A DNA stretch of 64,000 nt from Marinomonas alcarazii (GTDB lineage: Bacteria; Pseudomonadota; Gammaproteobacteria; Pseudomonadales; Marinomonadaceae): assembly GCF_003208215.1 (NCBI RefSeq), contig NZ_QKLW01000001.1, positions 576,234 through 640,233 on the forward strand, given 5' to 3'. The notes under the pieces were generated by a model. It saw nothing but the letters and a program-made list of their open reading frames with translations. It was not told the DNA's origin and searched no databases. Numbering within the stretch: position 1 is the stretch's first letter; every line of letters begins with the position of its first letter. A program made the position numbers and the translations under genes. Below, one piece after another: positions 17,701 to 27,300 of this stretch.

Positions 17701-20700
17701 AGATTATGATAGCCTGCGTCAAGCGGATTACGTCGCGCCATCGAATGATGTCGAGCAGCATATCGCTAATATCTGGCAGCAAGTGCTTGGCTTAGCTCAA
17801 GTTGGTGTGCAAACCAGTTTCTTTGAGCTAGGTGGGCATTCTTTGTTAGCGACCCGAGTGATCGGGCAATTAAGCCGCGAGTTTGATCGCGATATTCCAT
17901 TGCGTACCATTTTTGAACGGCCTACCGTTGCCCAGCTTGCTCAGTGGTTAGACCAGCAGAGCGTTGCCGCAACACCGCGCTTACCAGATATTACAGCGGT
18001 GGATCGTAGTCAGACTTTACCCGTGTCGTATGCGCAACAACGTATGTGGTTCTTACAACAGCTAGAGCCTCATAGTTCAGCCTATAACTTATCTGCGGCA
18101 TTGCGTTTACAAGGGCAATTCGATTCGCAGCAAGCAGAGCAAGCGCTTAATACCTTGGTGGCACGCCACGAAATCCTGCGTACACGCTTTGTGTTGCAAG
18201 GAGAGCTTCCCGTGCAGCATATTGCTAGCGAATGGTCATTGCCTCTGAGCCGTGTGGATTTGAGTCATTTAGCCCCAGAACAACGTGAAGAAGCGTTACA
18301 AAGCCATTTAAAAGCCGCAGCGAACACACCATTTGCCTTGGATCAAGCACCGCTCCTACGGGTGACGTTGCTGCACTTGTCAGAGCAAGAAAGCGTTATG
18401 GCATTTTGCTGTCATCACATCATTGCAGATGCTTGGTCACTGCGCTTAGTGATTGACGAATTCTGCACCTTATATCAAGGTCAAACACCCGCACCTGTGG
18501 CTGCTTTGCAATACGCGGATTATGCTGCTGCGGAGCAGGGCTGGATTCATTCAGGAGCGCTTGAGCTTCAGCTGAACTACTGGCAACAACAGCTTGCAGG
18601 AGAGCTTCCGGTACTGGACTTGTGTGCGGATCGTCCAAGACCTGCTAAGCCAACAGGGGCTGGTAAACGCTTTGGTATCATGTTGCCCGAGGCGCTCGGG
18701 CAGCGTTTACAGCCGTATTCAAATCAAGCCTTTGCCGTGTTTATGGGGGCGTTCCAATGGCTGCTAGCTCATCGTAGCGGGCAGCAGGAGGTGTTGATCG
18801 GTGTGCCATCTGCTAACCGTGACAACCTTGATACTCAATCTATGTTGGGTTGTTTTGTTAATACACTGGTGCATCGTGCCGAGTTAAATCCAGCGGCGAC
18901 ACCTGAACAATGGATGGCAAGCGTTCAGCGCCAATCCCTGGATGCGCAAGCGAATCAAGTCTTGCCGTTTGATTATTTGATTGAGCAGCTAGGTGTACCA
19001 CGTCAGCTTGGTTACAACCCAGTCTTTCAAACCCTATTTAACTACTTGCCCGAAGCAACTTTGGTTGGCTTCGAATTAGCCGATGTCAGTGCATCTTGGT
19101 TGGATAATCGTCCAGATACGGCAATGTGTGACTTTAAATTGGATGTACTGGCGCAGCCTGCCAACGAAGGGGCAGAAGCAGGGCAACAAAGCGCCTATTT
19201 GCTGAATTTTGAGTACAGTTGTGATCTTTTTGATGAAGCTACTGTGCGTGCTATGGCGCAGGAATACCTCGCTATTTTCGAATGGATGCTGACCAATCCA
19301 GATCGCCCATTTGCACAAATGCAGCTAGTAGAGCCAGCTAATCAGCCGCTATTGACCGCACTACAACCAGCCGCGGCTACCCAGCCATTAGCGCCTGAAT
19401 CTGATGTATTAGAGCGTTTCGCCCGTCAAGTGGCTGAGCATCCTCATGCCATCGCTGTGCAGGCGGCAGAGCAAGCGCTTAGTTATCAGCAATTGGATCA
19501 ACTGAGTAATGCTTTGGCAAATACTCTGATGGAGCAAGGGGTTGTTCAGGGAGAGCGCGTGGCTCTGTGCGTCAATCGCACCGTAGCAATGCCGATTAGC
19601 ATGTTAGCGTGCCTGAAAGCGGGCGTCGTATATGTACCCGTTGAGCCGGATTGGCCCCAAGAACGTGCTAGCTATGTACTAGAACATGCAGGTGTCCACT
19701 ATTGCCTAACCGAGCCAGCATTGCAAAACTGTGTACAGCAGTGGGATGGCGAGCTTCAATGTCTCAATGTGCCCACGGCTCTAGAGCAATTAACCGACGC
19801 GAATACCGTTTCAAATTTAAGCTCTGTGGCCCCCGAGTTAGCGGCGTATATTCTCTATACGTCGGGCTCCACTGGCCTACCAAAAGGCGTGATGATCAGT
19901 CGCGCTAATATGAATTATTTAACACAAGACTTAGAGCACAAACTGAGTTTGAGTGTTGGAAAAACCGCACTGGCGCTGACTACTTACTGCTTTGATATTT
20001 CGTTTGTTGAGTTGCTGTTCCCGTTGACTCAAGGGGCGTGTGTATTGATGGCAGACAAGCAACAAGCGCGCGATCCGAAAGCCTTAGAGCATTTGTTAGC
20101 AGCACATCAAGTGGACTTTATCCAAGCGACCCCTGCTACTTGGAGCCTTTTGCTTAGCCATACTGATTGCCGCTTTGATGGCATGGATGTGATTGCTTGT
20201 GGTGAGGCCCTGTTTGCGGAGCAAGCCGAGCGCTTACTCGCACGTGGTGCGCATTTGTTAAATGGCTACGGTCCGACTGAAGTTACTGTATTTGCAGCGT
20301 ATCAGCCTGTTACCCATAGTAGTCTCGCGCAGCAAGCTCATCCTATTGTGCCAATAGGTCGCAGTGGTGACAGTGTGCGCTTGTATATTCTTGATGGCGC
20401 GTTACGTCCAGTTCCGGTAGGTGTACCCGGCGAGTTGTATTTAAGTGGTGGACAAGTGGGTGTGGGCTACTATCGTGCTCCAGAGTTGACCGCTCAAGCA
20501 TTTCTACCTGATCCATACAGCGACCAGCCTGGCGTGCGTATGTATCGTACTGGGGATTTGGTATGCCTAAACCAACAAGGTGAGTTGGAATACCTCGGTC
20601 GCTTGGATTTTCAGGTGAAATTGCGTGGTTTTAGGATCGAATTAGGTGAAATTGAAGCGCAACTTACCCGTGTAGCGGGAGTAGATAATGCCGCGGTGTG

Positions 20701-23700
20701 TTTGACTGGTAGTGGCGAACAAGCACAGTTGGTTGCCTACTGGAGTGGCACAGACATTGATACAGATGTCTTGCGAGCACATCTTAAAGCGCATCTGCCT
20801 GACTATATGGTACCTGCACAATACATCTATATGACGCAGATGCCGCAAAACAGCAATGGCAAAATCGACCGTAAGCAATTGCCTGCCCCAGATAGTCTTA
20901 TCCATCAAGGTGAGGTCTTTGCGCCAACGACCGAATGGCAAACACGTTTAGTCGAACTATGGGGTGGGTTGCTCTCTCGCGAGACGATCAGCATTAACGA
21001 TGATTTCTTTGCCGTAGGTGGCCATTCTCTCTTGGCTGCGCGTTTGGTGGCGCGTTTGGGAGAACAGTATCAGGTGAATTTACCGTTAGCAGCGGTATTC
21101 GAATATTCAGTACTGGCGGATATGGCGGCCCAGTTAGAACAAGCTCAGCAAGCCATCGTCATGCCTGCGCAAGCGACCCTTGAGCCTGTGCTCATGCACA
21201 GTACACAACAGCGTTTATGGTTCTTAGAGCAGTTCAGTGGGGCCGCGAAAGCTTACCAGATCACCTTGGCGGTGCGGTTACCAACACAGCTTGATGAGTC
21301 AGCATTAACGCAGGCATTAAGTCAGCTTATGGTACGCCAGCATAGCTTACGGACACGCTTTTTCGAAGCCCAAGGCAACCTGTGGCAACAAGTGCAAGCG
21401 GCCATAGAAGTACCTTTAGTTGTGCATCCTGAGTTATTAACGGAAGAGGCATTGGAGCAGCAGCGGCAGCAAGCCATGCAGCAACCATTGCAGCCAGAGC
21501 AGGCTCATTGTTGGCAGTTAAATCTATTTTCGCTGACCAATGGGGATACAGTGTTGCAGATAACCATGCACCACTTAATTGCCGATGCATGGTCATTGGA
21601 GGTGTTCTTCCGTGAGTTAGAAGCGCTGTATCAACAGGCGCTTAATGCTGATGCTGAGACGCTTATCGGTACGGAGCATGAGGCGCTAGCGCTGCAATTT
21701 ACTGATTACAGCCAATGGTGGTCTAGCGCAGCAGCTGAGCAACATTTAGCGCCGCAACGTGACTACTGGCTTGAGAAGCTTTCTGGGCCGATTCCAACGC
21801 TGGATTTGCCGCTTGATTTACCGCGTCCGAAGCAGCAGAGCCATCATGGCCGTCGTTTGCGTTTCGAGTTAAGTGACGCGCTAGCTGAACAGCTTGCGAG
21901 TGTATGTCAGGCGCACAATGTGACAGCTATGGTGCCATTAATGAGCGCATGGCAATGGCTGTTATCACGCTATAGCGGCCAAGAAGAAGTGTGGCTCGGT
22001 GTGCCAGTGGCGAATCGTCATCTGCCTCACACCAGCGACATCATTGGCTTCTTTGCATCAACACAGGTTATTCGTGTGCCGCTACAAGCATGCACCAATG
22101 TCGCTGAGTTGTGGCAACACACCAAGCAAACTTTAATAGAAGCTCAACAGCATCAGGATCTGCCATTTGAGCAGTTGGTTGAAAGCTTGCAAGTCGAGCG
22201 TGACTCAAGTCGTTCACCTCTGTATCAAGCCTTGTTTAACCTGATTCAAGTAACGCAACAGCCTGCGTCTTTTGCTGGAGCGGAATTGACCCGTTTGGAT
22301 AATGAAGATCAAACGGCGATGGCAGATATTGGTTTGCATATCGAACAACAAGGGGAGCGCTGGTGCGCAGTATTGGAGTACAACACTGATTTATTCTTCA
22401 GTACCACAGCACAGCGCTATGTACGCCAGTATCTGCATGTACTCGAAACCATGCTAACGCAACCGCAGCAAATGTTGGCTAACTTGAGTGCGCTCGATGC
22501 ACAAGACGTTGCTCAGTTGCAGCGTTGGAACCAGACACGAATTGATCTGAATCCAGAGCACAATCTAGTGACTCGTTTTGAACAGCAAGTAGTGCGAACG
22601 CCCGACGCCGTAGCGTTACGTCATCATGACAGCCAACTCACATACTCTGAGCTAAATGAACAGGCCAATCTATTGGCGCATCATTTGTTAGCCTATTCGG
22701 TTGCGCAAGCGACGCCTTTAGAGCGCATCGCGATCTGTCTAAAGCGCGGGCCAAGCTTAGTGATTGCGTTATTGGCTGCGCAAAAAGCGGGTGTCACCTA
22801 TATTCCGTTGGACCCTGATCATCCGGCGGAGCGTTTACAGAGTATTTGCCAACATGGGGCGCCACAATTGGTGCTGAGTGACGGTGAATCAGCCAGCATA
22901 TTCCATAATGAACAAGTACAGGTATGGCATCTGGCAGACACTCTCAACACTCCATGTACATCGAATTGGCGTAGTAACCCTGAACAGTGGACTCATGCAC
23001 AACAGGCGGCTTATGTGATTTATACCTCTGGCTCAACCGGTACACCTAAAGGGGTGATGGTATCCCGCGCCAACTTAGATGCCTTCTTAGCAGGCATGGA
23101 TGAAGTGATTACACTGGATGAGTCTGACACTTGGCTAGCCGTGACGACCGCTGCGTTCGATATCAGTGCGCTTGAGCTATACCTGCCGCTATTGCACGGC
23201 GCTTGCGTACTGATGGCAGACCGTTACCAAGTGCTTGATGGGGCTGAGCTGATGCCATTGCTGGAGCAATCAACTGTGATGCAGGCCACCCCTGCGGGTT
23301 GGCAAATTTTGCTGGCTCATGGGCAAGACAACTGGCCGACCGTGAAAGGCTTGATTGGTGGTGAAGCCGTTAACAGCGAACTGGTCGAAGCGCTATCGCA
23401 AAAAGGTGTAGCGCTTACCAACGTCTATGGCCCAACTGAAACCACTATTTGGTCAACCAGTGCGGTGCTTGATGAAACCGCTGAGAGCTCTGTTCATACT
23501 GGTATTGCGCCAATCGGTTCTGCTATTCCAAATACCCGTTGCTATGTACTTGATGGTGCATTACGTCCGGTGCCATTAGGTGCAGTGGGTGAGCTATACA
23601 TCGCAGGGGCTGGGGTAGCGCTTGGTTATCATGATGGTGCAGACCTGACGGCACAAGCCTTTATGCCGGACCCATTCTATGGCGCAGGGCAGCGTATGTA

Positions 23701-24382
23701 TCGCACAGGGGACTTGGTGCGCCGTTTGGAGAATGGCCAGCTACAGTATTTAAGCCGTCGTGATTTCCAAGTCAAAGTGCGTGGTTACCGTATTGAACTT
23801 GGGGAAGTCGAAAGTGCATTACGTCAATGCAAAGAGGTACAAGATGCGGTGGTTGCTGCGGATACCCAACAGCGACTATTAGCTTGGGTGGTGCCGAGTG
23901 AGGTTAGCGCAACTGAGTCATTTGACAGCACGGCTATTATGGCTCAAATCGCCCAGCTACTTCCTAACTATATGGTGCCTGCAGCTGTGTTGAGTATTGC
24001 CCAGTTGCCTCTTAATACCAATGGCAAGGTTGATCGCAAAGCTTTGCTAGCAAGTGTTGAGACGCTGGCATTAACCCGCTCATCCCGTGCTCCAGAAACA
24101 CAAACTGAACGTACTTTGGCTCAGATATGGCAACAATTGCTCAATCTTGAGGTCGGGGCGGAAGACAGCTTTTTCGCACTTGGAGGGCATTCATTGTTAG
24201 CGATGCAGTTAATGAATCAGGTGGAAAGCCAATTTGGTGTACGCCCTGATCTGCAATCCTTGTTTGAAACGCCAACTATCGCAGCGTTAGCCGCTTGGCT
24301 TGATGCGCACCAAAGTGAGCAAGATCAGCAATTTGATGACTTGGACTTTATGGATCAGTTGCTTAATGAAATTGAAGGCTAA
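14717..24382 (+). CDS. NRPS 2: C-A(Dab)-PCP-C-A(?)-PCP-C-A(Gly)-PCP
   Basis: 3221 aa, three modules. Module 1: D-to-L type condensation domain (MQQGLLFH, HHILMDA at His157), adenylation code D-I-W-E-L-T-A-D-D-K, typical of 2,4-diaminobutyrate, carrier Ser1042. Module 2: L-to-L condensation domain (HHIIADAW, His1233), adenylation domain with A3 core near 1715 and code D-I-V-Q-I-C-G-V-F-K, which I cannot assign, carrier Ser2104. Module 3: condensation HHLIADAW (His2285), adenylation code D-I-L-Q-L-G-V-I-W-K, close to the glycine code, carrier Ser3159. The protein ends in an acidic tail (FDDLDFMDQLLNEIEG) that may dock to NRPS 3, which starts 9 bp on. All active-site motifs look intact. Codes were aligned by eye to GrsA and may be off by one position. 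Confidence 0.93.
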   Translation: MSNQVTVSPSTMRALSNNIEAVYPLAPMQQGLLFHTLMNPDSGMYLLQYRHVMVMEDLNPEAFQQAWQKVVERHELLRTGFVWKQQEQPLQVVFKEVNLPVEWLDWSNLPESEQQQRLDDLLAQERAQGLSFSQAPIMQVRMIKLAENTWQFVRSYHHILMDAWCFSIIMMDFLNYYRALCEGRELTLPTPRRYREFIQWLGQQAPDAHKDFWQQRLQGFTTPTPLGVRQAGRYPLDPETGSVKDQVQHLTIAETARLQQAAASVKVTLNTLAQGAWALLLSRYSGEQDLLFGVTVAGRPPHLTGMESVVGLFINTLPLRWQVDETVPPEQWLPALQAENLALREHETSSLADIQSWSEVENQDLFQSLFVFENAPMDAGLKQENLEFIIQDATNRTHTNYPITVVIIPGQALHLQLTYQTADFDSAHIESMLSHYRTLLLALADQVLASQTDVQHYRALPMLSTDEQQQLAEQAQGPEQPLGEDYIMRFERIALVQPDKVAVADTTLSLTYAELNQRANQLAHTLRAQGVVADQVVALLGERDCELLVMILAVLKAGGAYLPLDPHHPPLRLGQVLAQSRAALVLCQTAFTELAIDAKAELEGVTVLPFAMAEQALIKDLEHPHNANLNLSVHPDQLAYVIFTSGSTGQPKGAMVTRQGMLNNMLGKFAPLALSSNDVIAQTASQCFDISVWQFLIAGILGARVEILPDCISQDPVRLATELTERRVTILEPVPALMQGLLLQQHTLADLRWVLPTGEALPPALAQQWFDAYPDIPMMNAYGPAECSDDVAFYPINYRLDDSVHHVPIGRATLNNRLYVLSPELEQMPIGAIGEVYVAGTGVGRGYLNEPERTAAAFIPNPFSTQGERLYRSGDLARWTAEGQLEYVGRVDYQVKVRGYRIELGEIEARLAQHSSVHEVVVIASDDAKRGKVLVAYVCAKDPSLDLSEQGSWTTLKTFVGEGLPDYMVPSVFIGLERLPRNRNGKVDRAQLPSVDYDSLRQADYVAPSNDVEQHIANIWQQVLGLAQVGVQTSFFELGGHSLLATRVIGQLSREFDRDIPLRTIFERPTVAQLAQWLDQQSVAATPRLPDITAVDRSQTLPVSYAQQRMWFLQQLEPHSSAYNLSAALRLQGQFDSQQAEQALNTLVARHEILRTRFVLQGELPVQHIASEWSLPLSRVDLSHLAPEQREEALQSHLKAAANTPFALDQAPLLRVTLLHLSEQESVMAFCCHHIIADAWSLRLVIDEFCTLYQGQTPAPVAALQYADYAAAEQGWIHSGALELQLNYWQQQLAGELPVLDLCADRPRPAKPTGAGKRFGIMLPEALGQRLQPYSNQAFAVFMGAFQWLLAHRSGQQEVLIGVPSANRDNLDTQSMLGCFVNTLVHRAELNPAATPEQWMASVQRQSLDAQANQVLPFDYLIEQLGVPRQLGYNPVFQTLFNYLPEATLVGFELADVSASWLDNRPDTAMCDFKLDVLAQPANEGAEAGQQSAYLLNFEYSCDLFDEATVRAMAQEYLAIFEWMLTNPDRPFAQMQLVEPANQPLLTALQPAAATQPLAPESDVLERFARQVAEHPHAIAVQAAEQALSYQQLDQLSNALANTLMEQGVVQGERVALCVNRTVAMPISMLACLKAGVVYVPVEPDWPQERASYVLEHAGVHYCLTEPALQNCVQQWDGELQCLNVPTALEQLTDANTVSNLSSVAPELAAYILYTSGSTGLPKGVMISRANMNYLTQDLEHKLSLSVGKTALALTTYCFDISFVELLFPLTQGACVLMADKQQARDPKALEHLLAAHQVDFIQATPATWSLLLSHTDCRFDGMDVIACGEALFAEQAERLLARGAHLLNGYGPTEVTVFAAYQPVTHSSLAQQAHPIVPIGRSGDSVRLYILDGALRPVPVGVPGELYLSGGQVGVGYYRAPELTAQAFLPDPYSDQPGVRMYRTGDLVCLNQQGELEYLGRLDFQVKLRGFRIELGEIEAQLTRVAGVDNAAVCLTGSGEQAQLVAYWSGTDIDTDVLRAHLKAHLPDYMVPAQYIYMTQMPQNSNGKIDRKQLPAPDSLIHQGEVFAPTTEWQTRLVELWGGLLSRETISINDDFFAVGGHSLLAARLVARLGEQYQVNLPLAAVFEYSVLADMAAQLEQAQQAIVMPAQATLEPVLMHSTQQRLWFLEQFSGAAKAYQITLAVRLPTQLDESALTQALSQLMVRQHSLRTRFFEAQGNLWQQVQAAIEVPLVVHPELLTEEALEQQRQQAMQQPLQPEQAHCWQLNLFSLTNGDTVLQITMHHLIADAWSLEVFFRELEALYQQALNADAETLIGTEHEALALQFTDYSQWWSSAAAEQHLAPQRDYWLEKLSGPIPTLDLPLDLPRPKQQSHHGRRLRFELSDALAEQLASVCQAHNVTAMVPLMSAWQWLLSRYSGQEEVWLGVPVANRHLPHTSDIIGFFASTQVIRVPLQACTNVAELWQHTKQTLIEAQQHQDLPFEQLVESLQVERDSSRSPLYQALFNLIQVTQQPASFAGAELTRLDNEDQTAMADIGLHIEQQGERWCAVLEYNTDLFFSTTAQRYVRQYLHVLETMLTQPQQMLANLSALDAQDVAQLQRWNQTRIDLNPEHNLVTRFEQQVVRTPDAVALRHHDSQLTYSELNEQANLLAHHLLAYSVAQATPLERIAICLKRGPSLVIALLAAQKAGVTYIPLDPDHPAERLQSICQHGAPQLVLSDGESASIFHNEQVQVWHLADTLNTPCTSNWRSNPEQWTHAQQAAYVIYTSGSTGTPKGVMVSRANLDAFLAGMDEVITLDESDTWLAVTTAAFDISALELYLPLLHGACVLMADRYQVLDGAELMPLLEQSTVMQATPAGWQILLAHGQDNWPTVKGLIGGEAVNSELVEALSQKGVALTNVYGPTETTIWSTSAVLDETAESSVHTGIAPIGSAIPNTRCYVLDGALRPVPLGAVGELYIAGAGVALGYHDGADLTAQAFMPDPFYGAGQRMYRTGDLVRRLENGQLQYLSRRDFQVKVRGYRIELGEVESALRQCKEVQDAVVAADTQQRLLAWVVPSEVSATESFDSTAIMAQIAQLLPNYMVPAAVLSIAQLPLNTNGKVDRKALLASVETLALTRSSRAPETQTERTLAQIWQQLLNLEVGAEDSFFALGGHSLLAMQLMNQVESQFGVRPDLQSLFETPTIAALAAWLDAHQSEQDQQFDDLDFMDQLLNEIEG

Positions 24383-24391
24383 ATTACCGCT

Positions 24392-27300
24392 ATGAAATCA
24401 TCTAGATATGCAGAGATTGCCAAGCGTTTGGCGGCTTTGCCTGAAGCACAACAAACTTTATTTCGTCAAAAACTGGCAGAGCAGGGGATCGACAGTTGGC
24501 AATTGCCCATCGTGCCTGCTAAGGCAGCGGTAACTAAGCCGCTATCGTTTGCACAACAGCGCTTTGTCATGGCCGAATCGCTCAGTGAACAAGCACTATA
24601 TAATTTATGCTCCATGCTAGAACTAAGTGCCATGCCTGATGTAGCACTTTTGACACAAGCTTTTCAGCAGCTTGTGGCGCGACATGAAATCTTGCGCACA
24701 TGCTACCAGCAACAGGACAACGGCGACTGGTATGCCAGCCTGATCGAAGACGCTTGGTCTGCGATGGAACAAGAAGCAGTATCCAACGTTACGCCGGAGG
24801 TACTGCAATCCTGCTACGAAGAAGAGCTATCACGCTCATTTGACTTAGCAAATGAACACCCATTTCGTGTGCGTTTGCTTCAGTCAGAGCAGGGGGCTTG
24901 GTTGTTCTTCACGGTACATCATGTGGCATTTGATGCGTGGTCGACACAAGTCCTTGTAGGAGAGCTAACGCATATTTATGCGGCGTTACAAAATGGCCAA
25001 ACGGTACAGTTAGCCGCGCCTGCGATTCAGTATTCGGACTATGCTGTGTGGCAACGCAGTTGGCACGATAGTGACGACTGCACACGTCAGCAAACCTATT
25101 GGCAACAGCAACTTGCACAGTTGCCGAGCCATTTGTCATTGACGACAGATTATGCGCGTCCGACGTTACGTCAGCGTCATTATAGTGGGGCATTAACCAG
25201 CCTAACTTTACCTGCTGATGTCGTGCGGGATTTAAGAGCGCAAATCAGTAACGAAGGCTCGACCTTATTTATCTATTTGCAGACCGTATATGCTTGGATG
25301 CTTGCGCGTAACGCAGGGCAAACAGATCTATGCATGGGGTCATCAGTCGCCAATCGTGGTCGTAATGAGCTAAACGACATGGTTGGCCCATTACTTAATA
25401 CGTTAGTGATGCGTCATCGTTTAGACGCTAACCCAACGTTTGCCCAAGCGCTGCAAAACGCACAGACCATGATGGCGCAAGCGTATGATCATCAGGATGT
25501 GCCATTTGAGGCATTGCCTGAACTACTGCAATGGCAGCGTGATCCGAGCTATTCGCCTATTTTTCAGGTGATGTTTGTACACGTTGCCTTGCCTGCGATC
25601 CAGAGCATTCGGTTTGGTCAGGCACACGCCAAAGTGCTTACACCTCAACAACATCAGGCTCGCTTTGATTTAACCCTACGAGTGGTAGAGCTAGCTGGAG
25701 AAGAGATTCGTTTAGATCTGGAATACAGTACAGAGCTATTTGCTCAAGCCACGGCAGAGTGTTTTCTTGCACAAATGGCGAGCTTGATTGAGCGGACGAC
25801 TAGCTCCTTAGACGCAACTAAAAATATCACTGTAAATGATTGGCGTTTTCCTTACGACCACAGTTTGTCTACTGGGCCAGCACTGCAAAGTGTGCCCACG
25901 CATTTGCCTGAGCAGATTGCTCACTGGGCTAATGAACGCCCACATGCCGCTGCATTACGCACCGCGACAGAAACATTGACGTACGACGAGCTAGGGCGTC
26001 AAGTACAGAACCTAAGTGCTTGGTTAGCTGCACAAGGTGTTGTTGAGGGCGATAGAGTCGCGTTGTGCTTACCCCGTAGTATTGAACAAGTGACTCTCAT
26101 GCTGGCGTGTTGGCATCTGGGAGCCATTGCCGTGATGCTGGATCCTAAACAGCCTGCCGCACGTTTGCAGCAAGTCATTGCCAGTGCGCAAGCTCGCCTA
26201 ACGCTGGTTACCCCGCACGCACACTTGTCTGAGTTTGAGGTGCCTGAGTTTGAGGCAACCACTTTGGTAATGCCTGATCTGAGCTCTTTGTCTGAAGGTT
26301 CTGCTGCTAAGGTGTCATTGACGCCCGATCAAGCGGCGTATCTCTTATTTACCTCCGGCTCGACTGGTACGCCCAAAGGGGTGTTGGTGAGTCATGGCGC
26401 AATGGCTCATTACGCGCAAGCGCTATGGGACGTGTTGCCTGCTACAACAGTGCAAACTTGGGCGACGCTAGCGACCACTGCGGCAGATTTAGGTATGACA
26501 TCGGTTTTGTCAGCATTATATCGCGGTCAGACGCTGGTGCTACCGGATGCAGAACTTGCCTTTGACCCGCTAGGGTTAGCGGAGTTTATGGCACAAGAAC
26601 CGGTGGATTGTCTCAAGATAGTACCGTCCCATTTACGCGGACTGCTCAGTGTGTCTGAGCCACATCGTGTACTCCCTCGTCAGCAATTGATTCTCGGTGG
26701 TGAAGGAATGGACGAGGCGCTGTTAGCACAGCTAAGAGAACTCGCTCCAGAGCTTACTATTGTTAACCATTACGGCCCATCTGAGGCATGTGTTGGGGTG
26801 GCTTGCCATGTGTTGGATTCAGAGCAGAGTGACGCCGCGAGTTCACGTCTACCGCTGGGTAAAGCGCTACCGGGCATGACACTAGAGGTACGTGATGAAC
26901 AAGGGCAAAGGGTGCCTGTAGGTTGTCAAGGCGAGCTGTATATCAGTGGGCCACAACTGGCGCTAAGCTATTGGCAACAGCCTGAGCAAACGGCTCAAGC
27001 TTTCCCGCAGGATGCACATGGTCGCTGGTATCGTACAGGTGATAGAGTGCGATTAACCGCAACGGGACTGCTAGAGTTTTTAGGTCGCTGCGATGATCAG
27101 ATTAAGCACCGGGGCTATCGCTTAGAGCCGGGTGAAGTCGAGCACTGGCTGATGCAGCAAAATGAGCTGAGTCAGGCACGTTTACGTCAACAATACCAAG
27201 GTGAGCGCGCACTGTTAGTCGCATATGTGGTTTTGCATAGCGCCAATGATGGATTGGAGCCATTCGCCCCATCACTGGCGGCATTGCAAACACGCATGGC

